A DNA stretch of 62,980 bases from Planctomycetia bacterium (GCA_021414115.1 JAIOPD010000057.1:1-62980), one strand, 5' to 3'. Shown: positions 17,720 through 27,043, counted from the first letter of the stretch. A program made the numbers and translations. Notes: a model not told the origin generated them from the letters alone.

Positions 17720-18541
17720 GTGAACACGCCGTCTTTCACCGCCGCGCTGCTCGTCGGCGTCGCGACCCTCGTCGCGTCGTGCGGCCCGGGGTGCAGGCTC
17801 GTTCAGCGGCGCGATCCCGTGCCCCCCGAGGTGGCCGAGGCCCGCAGGCTCTGCAACGAGGGACTCTCCGCCGCCGATCGCAGCGACTTGGTGCGGGCTG
17901 AGGGGCTGCTCGAGCGTGCGGTCAAGAGCTGTCCGCTCGACATCGACGCTCGGCGGCATTACGCGGAGGTGCTGTGGAAACGAGGCGAGCGGCTCGAGGC
18001 GGTGACGCAGATCGCCGAGGCGCTGAAGATCTCGCCGGGTGATGCGTCGCTGTGCGTCGAAGGGGGCGATATGTATCTCGACATGGGACTGTTCGATGAT
18101 GCGGAGCGGCTCGCACGCGAGGCCGTTCGTGCGGCACCGGGCTCGGTCGAGGCCTGGCACCTCCGCGGCGAGGTGTCGCTCGCTCGTGGGCAGCCGGCGC
18201 CCGCGCTTGCCGACTTCCATCGAGCGTTGGCCATCGATTCCGATCACCGTGGCACGCTGCTCGACGCGGCGGAGGCCTATCGCAGGCTCAACCAGCCGCA
18301 GCGGGCGCTCTCGACCTTGGCGATCCTCGGCGAGACATACGGCCCCAATCAGACGCCGGCGAATGTGATCGTCATGGAGGCGATGGCTCAAGAGGCGCTC
18401 GGTCGCCCGGAGGAGGCGATCGACAGCTACCGGATGGCGATCGCGCGGGGCGACGCTCCCTCCGACGCCACGACCCGGCTGGCCGCGCTTGAGCGGGATG
18501 TCACCACGGCCGCCCGGCCGGCAGGCACCACGCGGCAGTAG
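17720..18541 (+). CDS. TPR-repeat lipoprotein
   Basis: A 273-residue exported protein with a lipoprotein signal (VASCGPGC near residues 17-24) and about five tetratricopeptide-like repeats between residues 40 and 255, e.g. AEGLLERAVKSCPLDIDAR, AVTQIAEALKISPGD, ALADFHRALAIDSDH and AIDSYRMAIARGD. TPR lipoproteins usually scaffold protein complexes on the periplasmic face. The start is GTG at 17720, directly before the signal peptide; an upstream in-frame ATG at 17558 would bury it behind 54 extra residues. It converges with the permease gene only 3 bp away. Confidence 0.78.
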   Translation: MNTPSFTAALLVGVATLVASCGPGCRLVQRRDPVPPEVAEARRLCNEGLSAADRSDLVRAEGLLERAVKSCPLDIDARRHYAEVLWKRGERLEAVTQIAEALKISPGDASLCVEGGDMYLDMGLFDDAERLAREAVRAAPGSVEAWHLRGEVSLARGQPAPALADFHRALAIDSDHRGTLLDAAEAYRRLNQPQRALSTLAILGETYGPNQTPANVIVMEAMAQEALGRPEEAIDSYRMAIARGDAPSDATTRLAALERDVTTAARPAGTTRQ

Positions 18542-18544
18542 CGT

Positions 18545-20218
18545 TTACTCGCCCGTCGTCGTGCGGCCGGTGAGCAGGTCGAAGGCGGCGATCGCCGGCA
18601 CCAAGAGCGCCAACGTGCCGAAGCCGTAAGCCACGAGCACCGTGAGAAACACCTGCAGGCTGCTGCCTTGGAGGAAGCCTGTGATGGCCACGAAGGTGAG
18701 CGACGGCAGGAGGGCCGCCGTCCAGCCGACGGCAGGCGAGGGATTGCGGGCCGAGAGCGCCGCATAGAGCCCGACGGCGCCGCCGACGATCGCGGCCAGA
18801 AAAGGCGCGAGTTGCAGTTCGAAGCTGCCGCCGAAGGCGACCATGATCCGCATCGCGGTGGCCACGCCCACGGCGAGGAAGGCCACGGTCCCCAGGGCGA
18901 CGGCGATAGCGCGGCGGGAGGTCGGGTGCGACAGACCGGCGTAGACGCCGAGGACCGCCACGAAGAACGTGAGCATGGCGAGCCCGACCACGAGGTAGCC
19001 GCCATGCTCCGGCGTGGCGAGGCCCAGGGGCACGAGCGCTCCGCAGAGCGCGAGCGGCAGGACGACCATGTCGGCCGCCGAGGCGAGCACGCCCAGGAGT
19101 TTTCCCCAGACAAACTCCCGCGGTTCCAGGTCGCTGACGAGCAGGAGATCGAAGGTGCCGCGGTCCTTCTCGGAGGTGATGCTCGTGACGGCGAGTGCGG
19201 CGACCGCCAACAGGCTCGCCAGCACCATCGGCACGATCGCCACGGCGATGGCGAGGCGGTCGGGCCGGGGCGTCCGCGCCTGCGCCACGACGCCGGCGAC
19301 GGCCGCGGCGAAGAGCACGAGCCACGCGATCCGCACCGCGATGATCGCGCGGCCGTGGGCCCGGGTGCGAATCTCCCGCCAGAGCACGGGATTGCGCCAC
19401 ACCTCCCGGGCTGGCCGCTCGCCGGCGGTCGTCGCGTCTCCCGCCATGGTCGGCCGCAGCAACTCGACGGTGTTCCAGCGCCGGGCCCGGGCGATCGCCC
19501 AGCAGCTGGAGACGACGATCATGCCGCCGCAGAGTCCGAGGAAGGGCAGGAGCATCCGGCCGCCGTTTGGCTGAAGCGCGGCGAACAGGCCCCTGGCCGG
19601 CGAGACGGCGGCGGCGGTCGCCGGGCCCCAGACCGCGGCGGCCGCCTCGCCGAGAGCCAGCCAGACCACGAGCGCAAAAGCGGTAATGGCCAGCGACTGA
19701 AACGTGGTGTCACGCCACAGCGCCACGGCGTTGGCGATGCTCGCCGCCGTCGCTGCCGCTGCCGCGGTGACGAGGAACAGTCGGGCGATCTGGGCCGCGG
19801 TCACGCCTCCGAAGGCGGCCGCGAGGGCGAAGACGGGCACGGCCGCCACCAGCAGGAGGCCGACCCGCAGCAGGCTGCCGGAGAGTTTTCCGAGCACGAG
19901 TTGGGCGTCGTCGAGCCGGCTGACAAGAAGCAGTTCCAGCGTGCGACGGTCCTTCTCGACTCCCACGGCCATCACGCTCGTGAGGGCTGCCGCGAACATC
20001 GCGAGCACGAGTTGAAGCGGCCCCAGAATCCGCATCAGCGTGCCGCCGAAACGGGCCGTGTCGCCGACGGTCGCGATCGTCTGGGTGCCGGTGACCACCA
20101 GCCAGCACGTGGCCACGATCCCCAGCAGGGTCCCGGCGTACACGGCCCGGGTGGCGTAGAGCGCTCGGGTCCGAGGCGCGACCAGCACTTCCCGCTCGTA
20201 GACGGCTCCCAGAAGCAT
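18545..20218 (-). CDS. ABC-2-type permease, tandem duplicated
   Basis: A 557-residue membrane protein, probably the channel part of an ABC exporter. It consists of two related halves. Each has a short region starting near an inner-membrane helix, then the ABC-2 hallmark (VEKDRRTLELLLVSRLDDAQL… around residue 83 and SEKDRGTFDLLLVSDLEPREF… around residue 350), then several helices. About 12 helices in all. No ATPase subunit is adjacent. I start at the ATG at 20218 (MLLGAVYEREV); longer in-frame extensions run back over the divergent TPR gene's promoter region. The gene is oriented away from its TPR neighbour at 20337. Confidence 0.8.
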   Translation of the reverse strand: MLLGAVYEREVLVAPRTRALYATRAVYAGTLLGIVATCWLVVTGTQTIATVGDTARFGGTLMRILGPLQLVLAMFAAALTSVMAVGVEKDRRTLELLLVSRLDDAQLVLGKLSGSLLRVGLLLVAAVPVFALAAAFGGVTAAQIARLFLVTAAAAATAASIANAVALWRDTTFQSLAITAFALVVWLALGEAAAAVWGPATAAAVSPARGLFAALQPNGGRMLLPFLGLCGGMIVVSSCWAIARARRWNTVELLRPTMAGDATTAGERPAREVWRNPVLWREIRTRAHGRAIIAVRIAWLVLFAAAVAGVVAQARTPRPDRLAIAVAIVPMVLASLLAVAALAVTSITSEKDRGTFDLLLVSDLEPREFVWGKLLGVLASAADMVVLPLALCGALVPLGLATPEHGGYLVVGLAMLTFFVAVLGVYAGLSHPTSRRAIAVALGTVAFLAVGVATAMRIMVAFGGSFELQLAPFLAAIVGGAVGLYAALSARNPSPAVGWTAALLPSLTFVAITGFLQGSSLQVFLTVLVAYGFGTLALLVPAIAAFDLLTGRTTTGE

Positions 20219-20336
20219 GTGGTTCCCAGCCCGTGCGGCCGGCCCATGGAAATCGGTGAAATCGCCAGATAGAGTATCGCAATCAGGGGGCAGCGGGACC
20301 TGCCCCTGAAAACCATCTCCATTGGAGTGTCCGAGC

Positions 20337-21722
20337 ATGGCATACGGCTTCACGTTTCTGACCCGTCGGCTGGCTGCCGCCGTCGCGTTCATGGTGCTCG
20401 CCGGGGGAGCCGTCACGGCACGGGCGCAGATCACCGCCCAGGCGTTGATCGGCAATGCCGTGTCGGACGACAGCATGAACAAGGAGATCAACAACGCGAT
20501 CGCACGCTTCCGCGACCGCGACATCGACGGCTGCCGCGCCATTCTCGAGCGGGCCAAGAGCAACAACCCCAAGCTTCCGCCTCCGGGCGTGATGATGGCA
20601 ACGCTCTGGCTGGCCGTGAATCAGCTCCCGCCCGCCCGCGAAGAGCTCGAGAACGCCGCCGTGAAGTATCCGATGGATCCCGAGTCATACCTCAAGCTCG
20701 GCGACCTCGCGTTCGGCGAGGGGCGGGTCACCGACGCCGACGTGCTCTTCGAGAAGGCGACGGAACTGACGGCCAAGTACATCGAGAACCCGAAGCGGAA
20801 GCGTGACTTCGACATCCGTTGCGAGGCTGGAACCGCGGCGGTCGCCGAGCGGCGGCGTCAGTGGGAGAAGGCGCAGAAGCACCTTGCCGCGTGGATCGAG
20901 CTCGACCCCGACAACGCCGGCTCGCGACTCCGCATGGGCAATGTGTTGTTTCAGCTCGACAAGGAGAGCGATGCGCTGGAGCAGTTTCGCGAGGCGAAGA
21001 AGCTCGACAAGAACGCGCCGCTCCCGGAAGTGGCCATGGCCCAGCGGAGCGACGAGGCGAAGAAGCGCGACGCCACCAAGAAGTGGATCCAGGATGCCAT
21101 GAAGGCGGCTCCGAGCGATCCGGGGGTGCAGCTCTTCGCGGCCCGCTGGTATCTCCAGCAGAATGAGCTCGAGGCGGCGAAGACCGCGGCTGAAACCGCG
21201 CTCAAGTTGGACGCCAAGAGCCTCGAAGGCAAGTTTGTCCGCGGCCTCGTGGCGCGGGTGGGCCGCGATTACAAGACGGCGGAGAAGTTCCTCAACGAGG
21301 CCCACTTCCAGTCGCCGGGCAACTTCGACGTCAGCAACTCGCTGGCGTTGGTGCTGATCGAGAGCGACGACGAGGAGGCTCGCCGTCGGGCCCTGGAACT
21401 CGCCGACACGAATGTGGCGAAGTATCGCGAGAACACGCCCCAGCAGATTCCCGCGGTGACGACGCTCGCGTGGGTGTTCTACAAGCTCGGCCGCCGCGAG
21501 GATGCCGAACGGATTCTGGAGCAGGTGCGGCGCAGCAACGCGCTCTCCACCGACGGGGCCTTCTATGTCGCCACGATCCTCGCGGATCGCGGTGAGAAAG
21601 ACCTCGCCCGGAAGATCCTCGACGAGGTCTTGGCCAACGAGCCGATGTTCGCCACGCGTCCCGACGCGGTCGATCTGCTGGCCAAGCTCAGGAAGGAAGC
21701 CGGTCCGTCCGCCACCAACTGA
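20337..21722 (+). CDS. Exported TPR-repeat protein
   Basis: A 461-residue protein with a signal peptide (MVLAGGAVTARAQ, cleavage near residue 30) and at least eight TPR-like units covering the rest, e.g. AREELENAAVKYPMDPES, AQKHLAAWIELDPDN, ALEQFREAKKLDKNAP, AKTAAETALKLDAKS and ARKILDEVLANEP. Consistent with a periplasmic scaffold. An ATG at 20337 preceded by GGAG is chosen. It is transcribed divergently from the ABC permease. Confidence 0.82.
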   Translation: MAYGFTFLTRRLAAAVAFMVLAGGAVTARAQITAQALIGNAVSDDSMNKEINNAIARFRDRDIDGCRAILERAKSNNPKLPPPGVMMATLWLAVNQLPPAREELENAAVKYPMDPESYLKLGDLAFGEGRVTDADVLFEKATELTAKYIENPKRKRDFDIRCEAGTAAVAERRRQWEKAQKHLAAWIELDPDNAGSRLRMGNVLFQLDKESDALEQFREAKKLDKNAPLPEVAMAQRSDEAKKRDATKKWIQDAMKAAPSDPGVQLFAARWYLQQNELEAAKTAAETALKLDAKSLEGKFVRGLVARVGRDYKTAEKFLNEAHFQSPGNFDVSNSLALVLIESDDEEARRRALELADTNVAKYRENTPQQIPAVTTLAWVFYKLGRREDAERILEQVRRSNALSTDGAFYVATILADRGEKDLARKILDEVLANEPMFATRPDAVDLLAKLRKEAGPSATN

Positions 21723-21737
21723 GCCCGAAGCACGCCG

Positions 21738-21925
21738 GAAAGCCCCGGGCGGAAGCCCGGGGAATACGGACAGCTTCGAGACGGTGATGGAGGGTCTCTC
21801 TGCGCGCCTCCGGTCGGGAAGCCCCAAGCGCGAGCGCGGGGTATACGGATTGCCGTCTCGTGCGGTTCCGCGCTGCCCACGAGGTCGCCACCCGTCTACC
21901 CGTCGCTCGCGCTCCGGGCTTCCCG
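21738..21925. repeat. Cluster of palindromic REP-like repeats in a convergent spacer
   Basis: The 229-bp spacer between two convergent genes holds three related elements. The first, 21743-21762, is a perfect hairpin of CCCCGGGC, loop GGAA, GCCCGGGG. The second, 21818-21849, is GAAGCCCC…GCGAGCG…GGGGTATACGG. The third, 21897-21923, is in reverse orientation and is the exact reverse complement of 15469-15495. This shows a dispersed, bidirectional element family. The first hairpin could also serve as a transcription stop. Confidence 0.75.
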
Positions 21926-21951
21926 AGCGCTAGGCTCACGTGTGACCCGTA

Positions 21952-22338
21952 TTAGCGGGGCATCGGCTGCGCGGGCTGCGGCTTGCTGGTCAGCGGTCGG
22001 GGCGCCGCGACCGGCTCGGCCTTCGGGGCCGGTGCCGCGACGGGGGCCGGCGCCGCGACCGGCGCGCCGGGCATCGCGCGGATGCTGATGCCGCGACTGA
22101 TCGGCGTGCCCGGCCCGACGGGCACCGCCGTGCCGGGGCCGGCCTGCATCGCCCGGCGTCGGGCGCGGATCCGGTCGCTCCGCAGGGGAATGCCGGGATA
22201 GGCCTCGATCGGCACTTCGAGGCTCGGGAGCCCGATCCGGCTGCCGTCGCCGAAGTAGGTAAACATCTCGATCGCGAGGCAGTCCGACGCCATCGCTATC
22301 ATGAGCATCCCGCCAAGAATCAACCTCAGTCGCTGCAT
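21952..22338 (-). CDS. Small exported Ala/Pro-rich protein, unknown function
   Basis: A 128-residue protein. Residues 1-22 form a signal peptide (LGGMLMIAMASDCLA). A short folded-looking segment follows (FTYFGDGSRIGLPSLEVPIE, about 26-45), and the last 50 residues are an Ala-Pro-Val low-complexity tail with APVAAPAP repeats. No family recognised. It is divergent from the membrane protein at 22489. The ATG at 22338 is the only plausible start for the signal peptide. Confidence 0.6.
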   Translation of the reverse strand: MQRLRLILGGMLMIAMASDCLAIEMFTYFGDGSRIGLPSLEVPIEAYPGIPLRSDRIRARRRAMQAGPGTAVPVGPGTPISRGISIRAMPGAPVAAPAPVAAPAPKAEPVAAPRPLTSKPQPAQPMPR

Positions 22339-22488
22339 GGAGACGTGCTCGGGGGTGCGCGCGGCGAGGCGGCAAGGCCGCCTCTAACGTTGGATCGGCC
22401 GGCCGCGGTCCACGGGTAAACGCCTTCTGTCGCAGCCTTCCCAACCGCTACGATCCTTCCCATTCGCGCGGCAGGGTAGGCTGGCGGA

Positions 22489-23457
22489 ATGGTGGCATCG
22501 TCGGATCCGGAGTTCGTTTCGTGCCTGGCTGCGGCGGCGGTGGCGACCGCCGCTGCCGTCGCCGTTTTTCTCGTGCGGGGCTCGACGGCCGTGCCGGCCG
22601 CCCTGTGGGCCGTCGCTGCCGCCCTCGTTTTCAGCCTGGATATGGCTGCCCGCGCGGCGGGCTGGCTCGTGGACCCGGCGGCGATCGCGGCGACAAGGCT
22701 GGTGGTCGTGGCGCTCTCGCTGTGTCCGACGATGGCGATCCTCGGTGCCAAGCGGCCGCAGCATGGGGTCTGGCAGTTCATCGTGGGTTCGCTGGCGGGC
22801 GTGCTCGTCATGCCCGCCCTGTCGGCGACGCTCGTACGGCCCGGCTCGATGCCCGACGTGCACCCCGTGCAGCGCTGGTTCATGCCGCTGCTCGTCGTCG
22901 TGGGCTGGATGAACTTCGCCGCCACGCGGCATGGCGTCGCCGCCGCGGCCGTCGCCGCCGGGCAGTGCCTGCTGCTGCGGCCGTTCCTTCCCTTCGTGGA
23001 GCCTGGCGGGATCATGGCCATGCGGGTCACCGACGCCGTGGGGGCCTGTCTCGTGGCCCTGGGGGCGGTGCTCGCCGCAGCCCAGTCGATCGGCTGGCCG
23101 GTCGGTGTTCGCGGCCGTTTATCAGCGCTGCAGGCCCAGCCCGCGCTGCTCACGCGGGAGATCGACTTGCCGTTCCTGGCCCTCCGGGAAACGCTTGGCG
23201 CCGCCTGGGCGCTGCGGATTGCCGAGCGGTTCAACGTGGTTGCCGAGGCGCGGGGCTGGCCGTGCCGCTTGCGGTTCGCGGGGCTGGAAGCCGCGGGCGA
23301 TCCCGACGATCACTCCTGGCATCGTGATGCGATCCGCGGTGCCAGGGCACTGCTGCATCGCTTCGTCTCCGACGCCTGGCTGCGTCGCCATGTGTCGCGG
23401 GGGTTTTCGCCCGGTGAATATGGCTCACGAGTGGCCCCTCCGGAGGAAGGGAAGTAG
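22489..23457 (+). CDS. Multi-pass membrane protein of unknown function
   Basis: A 322-residue protein with six or seven predicted helices in residues 8-205 and a hydrophilic C-terminal domain of about 110 residues (ALRETLGAAWALRIAERFNVVAEARG…). No motif that I recognise. The C-terminal domain has many Arg and a His/Asp cluster (DPDDHSWHRDAIRG) that may hold a binding site. It stands alone, 83 bp ahead of the DUF3467 gene, and may be co-transcribed with it. Confidence 0.6.
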   Translation: MVASSDPEFVSCLAAAAVATAAAVAVFLVRGSTAVPAALWAVAAALVFSLDMAARAAGWLVDPAAIAATRLVVVALSLCPTMAILGAKRPQHGVWQFIVGSLAGVLVMPALSATLVRPGSMPDVHPVQRWFMPLLVVVGWMNFAATRHGVAAAAVAAGQCLLLRPFLPFVEPGGIMAMRVTDAVGACLVALGAVLAAAQSIGWPVGVRGRLSALQAQPALLTREIDLPFLALRETLGAAWALRIAERFNVVAEARGWPCRLRFAGLEAAGDPDDHSWHRDAIRGARALLHRFVSDAWLRRHVSRGFSPGEYGSRVAPPEEGK

Positions 23458-23540
23458 ACTTTCGGTTTCCGCCGAGGCCCCGCGGATGTCCCGCGATCCA
23501 GCCTCGGCGGCCCCGTCTCATTCTTTTCCGGAGTGCTTCC

Positions 23541-23858
23541 ATGACTGATCAGCCCCGCCCCGCCGAGCCGATGCAGGTGCCCGTCGACGAGTCGCACATC
23601 GTCGCGACCTACGCCAACTTTTGCCGCGTGACCGGCACTCCGGAGGAGCTGATCGTCGACTTCGGTCTCAACAAGCAGGTCGGTGGGACCTCGCCCGAGA
23701 CCATTCAGCTCACGCAGCGCATCATCGTCAACTTCTTCACCGCAAAGCGTCTGGCCTACGCCCTGCAGATGGCGGTGGTCCGTCACGAGCAGGCCTTCGG
23801 CCAGCTCGAGACCGACGTGCAGAAGCGGGTCGTCCACCAGCAGGCGGCCAAGGCCTGA
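23541..23858 (+). CDS. DUF3467 family protein
   Basis: A 105-residue cytoplasmic protein matching DUF3467: VATYANFCRVTGTPEELIVDFGLN (residues 22-45), TQRIIVNFFTAKRLAYALQMAV, and a terminal RHEQAFGQLE. The family is widespread and its function is unknown; length is as expected. CCGGAG sits ten bases upstream of the ATG. It precedes the GAF-HlyD gene by 89 bp on the same strand, which may be chance or may place it at the head of that operon. Confidence 0.85.
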   Translation: MTDQPRPAEPMQVPVDESHIVATYANFCRVTGTPEELIVDFGLNKQVGGTSPETIQLTQRIIVNFFTAKRLAYALQMAVVRHEQAFGQLETDVQKRVVHQQAAKA

Positions 23859-23947
23859 ACATCCGACCGATGGGCATCCGGCACCGCGGGACCGTCCGTG
23901 GTGCCGGATGACCTGCGGCTCCAGGGACGGCACGGCCGACCGCGACC

Positions 23948-26068
23948 ATGACGAGTTTTGACGAAACAGAGGAGTTCGAGCGGGCCAAGCGTGAGATCCA
24001 CGACTTTCTGGCCGCGCTCGAGCAGAAGGCCCACGGCGACATGGCCGCGGCCGAGTTCTTCGAGTTTCTCCGCGGCGGCATGCATCGGCTGATGGAGTCG
24101 GTGGCCGAGGTGATCTGGGTCGTTGGCGACGGCGGGCAGGTCGAGCCGATCTGCCACGCCGGCACCGATCAGGCGGCCATCTCCGGCTCCCAGGAAAACG
24201 TCGACGCGCACAACTCGCTCGTGTCGGCGATCTTCAGTGGCGATGGCGTGCTGGTGCCGCCGGATGCCACGGTCACGGGGCCCGACGGGAGCACGCTGGC
24301 CACCAATCAGAGCGGCCTGCTCGTGATCGCCGCACCGATCGATTCGACGGCTGGTCGGGCGGGACTGATCGAAGTCTTTCATCACCCCAATCACGAGGAT
24401 GTCCAGCGGGGCTACCTGCGATTCCTCGGTCAGGTGGCGGGGCTGGCGGCCGTCTATCTCGACCGCCAGCGGAACGGGCAGCAGGCGGCGGCCCAGCAGC
24501 GGCAGCTCGTCGAGCTCGATGCCCAGCAGTCGGCGCTGGCGCAGGTGGAGCGGTTCAGCCGGGCCGTGCACGAGTCGCTCGATCCCGTGGCGACCGCCTT
24601 CGTGCTGGCCAACGAGGCGCGGCGGATCATCGGCTGCGATCGTGTCAGCGTGCTGGTCCGGCGGCGGGGCAGGCTGCGGCTGGAGGCGGTGAGCGGCCAG
24701 GAATCGGTGGAACGGCGGGCCTCGGCCGTGCAGGCGATCGAGGGTCTGACCCGCGTCGTGGCGAAGGCGGGCGATCCCCTCTGGCATCCCGACGCTGCGG
24801 CGGAGGTGCTGCCGCAGATCGAGGAGGAACTCGAAAACTACATCGACGAGTCGCACGCCACGGCGCTGGCGATCATTCCGCTGGAGAAGCCGCGGCCGAC
24901 GATGGTGATCAAGCCGGGGGGCGTCGATGCGGTGGCCGTCGCCAAGGCCGAGGCCGCGCCCGCGACCACCCCTGAACCGATCGGGGCCCTCGTGGCCGAG
25001 TGGTTTTCCTCCAACACGTTCGACGGCGGCCGGCGGGCGCGGGTCGAACTGGTGGCCGAGCATGGCAGGGTGGCACTTGCCAATGCGCTCGTTCACACCC
25101 AACTCCCGCTCTATTCGCTCCTCTCGCTGCTCGGCAAATCGCGGGTGTTGACCACCGCCCGCAATCTCCCGCGGACGATCGCGGCGGCCGTCGCGGCCCT
25201 GGCGGCCGTGGCAGCGCTCGTCCTGGTGCCGGCCGAGCTCCGGCTCGAAGGCAAGGGCACGCTCGAGCCCGTTCACCGCCGCGAGGTGTTTTCACAGATC
25301 GACGGCGTCGTGGAGAGGATCGAGCCCGGCGTCGAAGGGGGCGCCAACGTCGAGGCCGGCCAGCTGCTGGCGTCGCTGCGGAATCGTGATCTGGAGGTGG
25401 CGATCGCCGACGTGCTGGGCCGCAAGGCCTCGACCGAGGAGCAGCTCGTCTCGACCCGCCGGTCGCTCCTGGAAGACGACAAGATCTCGGCCGACGAAAA
25501 GCTGCGGATGGCCGGGCGGCGGGCCCAGTTGGAGCGCGAAGTCGAGAGCCTGGAGGCGCAGCTCGCGCTCTATGCGGAGAAGCGGAAGGAGCTGGAGGTC
25601 CGCAGTCCGATTGCGGGCGTGATCGTGACCTGGCAGGTCCGCGATCTGCTGCTCCTGCGGCCGGTCGAAAAGGGGCAGGTGCTGATGAGCGTGGCCGACA
25701 AGACGGGGCCCTGGGAGCTCGAGATCAAGATGCCCGACGACCGCCTGGGGCACGTCAACCGGGCCGCGGCCGAGGCGCGGAAGGCCGGCAAAGAGCTGGT
25801 GGTCGATTACATCCTGGCCACCGACCCGGGCACGCGTCACCGGGGCACGGTCAAGGAGATCCACGAACAGGCGGAGGTCCGCGGCGAGGAGGGCAACACG
25901 GTCCTCGTCCGGGTCACGATCGACCCGACGCGGCACGACAAGGAAGAACTCGGCGCGGGGGCGAGCGTGACGGCGCGGATCGCGTGCGGCAAGCGGTCGC
26001 TCGGGTATGTCTGGTTCCACGATGTGCTCTCGTTCATCCAGACCCAGATCCTGTTCCGGCTCTGGTGA
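23948..26068 (+). CDS. GAF-domain/HlyD-like membrane fusion protein (hybrid adaptor)
   Basis: A 706-residue fusion. The first 400 residues are soluble: an N-terminal helical/GAF-like segment (about 1-160) and a clearer GAF-type domain (about 200-300, DPVATAFVLANEARRIIGCDRVSVLVRRRG…). A single helix follows near residues 412-430, then a HlyD-type adaptor: lipoyl half RREVFSQIDGVVERIEPGVEGGANVEAGQLLASL, a coiled coil (about 480-550), second lipoyl half VRSPIAGVIVTWQV, a beta-barrel, and a hydrophobic C-terminal tail ending FRLW. The soluble sensor is thus cytoplasmic and the adaptor periplasmic. It is the first of three adjacent genes with HlyD or lipoyl modules. Confidence 0.85.
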   Translation: MTSFDETEEFERAKREIHDFLAALEQKAHGDMAAAEFFEFLRGGMHRLMESVAEVIWVVGDGGQVEPICHAGTDQAAISGSQENVDAHNSLVSAIFSGDGVLVPPDATVTGPDGSTLATNQSGLLVIAAPIDSTAGRAGLIEVFHHPNHEDVQRGYLRFLGQVAGLAAVYLDRQRNGQQAAAQQRQLVELDAQQSALAQVERFSRAVHESLDPVATAFVLANEARRIIGCDRVSVLVRRRGRLRLEAVSGQESVERRASAVQAIEGLTRVVAKAGDPLWHPDAAAEVLPQIEEELENYIDESHATALAIIPLEKPRPTMVIKPGGVDAVAVAKAEAAPATTPEPIGALVAEWFSSNTFDGGRRARVELVAEHGRVALANALVHTQLPLYSLLSLLGKSRVLTTARNLPRTIAAAVAALAAVAALVLVPAELRLEGKGTLEPVHRREVFSQIDGVVERIEPGVEGGANVEAGQLLASLRNRDLEVAIADVLGRKASTEEQLVSTRRSLLEDDKISADEKLRMAGRRAQLEREVESLEAQLALYAEKRKELEVRSPIAGVIVTWQVRDLLLLRPVEKGQVLMSVADKTGPWELEIKMPDDRLGHVNRAAAEARKAGKELVVDYILATDPGTRHRGTVKEIHEQAEVRGEEGNTVLVRVTIDPTRHDKEELGAGASVTARIACGKRSLGYVWFHDVLSFIQTQILFRLW

Positions 26069-26100
26069 GCCGGCCGGCATCGAGAAGGAGTGTCAGACCG

Positions 26101-27015
26101 ATGAGAATGTTCGCGACCATCGCCCTGTTCGCCGCCGCGTCCTCGATCGCCACGTGCGTGGCGGCGGAGCCGGGCGGCAGCGGCCCGGTGCTGGAGCGGT
26201 GCCTCGTGTCGCTCATCGACGAGGCGAAGCTTTCGGCCGGCGAAGCCGGGCTGCTCGTCGAGATGGCGGTCAAGGCCGGAGACCGGGTGACGGCTGGGCA
26301 GGTGATCGCCCGCATCAACGACGACCAGCCGCAGATGGACAAGCTCCGGGCACAGGCCGAGCACGATCAGGCCATCGCCAAGGCCGGGAGCGACGTCGAC
26401 GTGCGGTATTCGCAGAAGGCGCAGGCCGTGGCCCAGAAGGCCTCCGAGAAGGCCGAGCAGTCGCACAAGAACGTGCCCGGTTCGGTCACCGACGTGGAGC
26501 GCGACCGGCTGCGGCTCGAATGGGAGAAGAGCGGTCTGCAGATCGAGCAGGCCCAGCTCGAGCGGACGCTCGCCGATCTTGCCGCCCGGGCCAAGGACGT
26601 GGAGGTAAAGACGGCGGACATCAACATCAAGCGCCGGCTCGTGACGTCGCCCCTCGACGGCGAGGTGGTCGACGTGCAGGGCAACCTGGGGGAGTGGATG
26701 CAGGTGGGGGCACCGCTGGCCCACATCGTCCGCACCGACAAGCTCCGCGTGGAGGGCTACGTCGATGCCGCCAAGTGGGATCCCGAGCAGGTCCGCGGCA
26801 AGCCGGCGACGGTCGAGGTCACGCTCGCCAACAATCGCAAGGAGACGTTCGAGGGCCGGATCTCGTTCGTCAGTCCGCTCGTCGAGAGTGGCGGCGACTA
26901 CCGCGTCTTCGCCGAAGTCCCCAACCGCAAGTCGCCCGGGTCCGATGAATGGCTGCTGCGGGCCGGCCAGACCGCCACGATGACGATCCATTCCGAACAG
27001 CCAGCCAGCCGCTGA
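26101..27015 (+). CDS. HlyD-like periplasmic adaptor (membrane fusion protein)
   Basis: A 304-residue exported adaptor. The signal peptide is residues 1-22. The split lipoyl domain begins at ERCLVSLIDEAKLSAGEAGLLVEMAVKAGDRVTAGQVIARI and resumes at RRLVTSPLDGEVVDVQGNLGEWMQVGAPLAHIV. A coiled-coil arm lies between (about residues 65-170), with a beta-barrel after it. AAGGAG lies 10 bases before the chosen ATG at 26101; an in-frame ATG at 25984 would overlap the previous gene. It lacks a membrane helix beyond the signal. Middle gene of the three-gene system. Confidence 0.85.
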   Translation: MRMFATIALFAAASSIATCVAAEPGGSGPVLERCLVSLIDEAKLSAGEAGLLVEMAVKAGDRVTAGQVIARINDDQPQMDKLRAQAEHDQAIAKAGSDVDVRYSQKAQAVAQKASEKAEQSHKNVPGSVTDVERDRLRLEWEKSGLQIEQAQLERTLADLAARAKDVEVKTADINIKRRLVTSPLDGEVVDVQGNLGEWMQVGAPLAHIVRTDKLRVEGYVDAAKWDPEQVRGKPATVEVTLANNRKETFEGRISFVSPLVESGGDYRVFAEVPNRKSPGSDEWLLRAGQTATMTIHSEQPASR

Positions 27016-27043
27016 GCGGTCCCGGAACCACGGACTCCCCCGT

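Noticed and set aside
18668..20272. Plus-strand open frame of 534 codons over the ABC permease
   Set aside because: Charged low-complexity composition and no motif; the minus strand encodes the hydrophobic permease with two hallmark segments.
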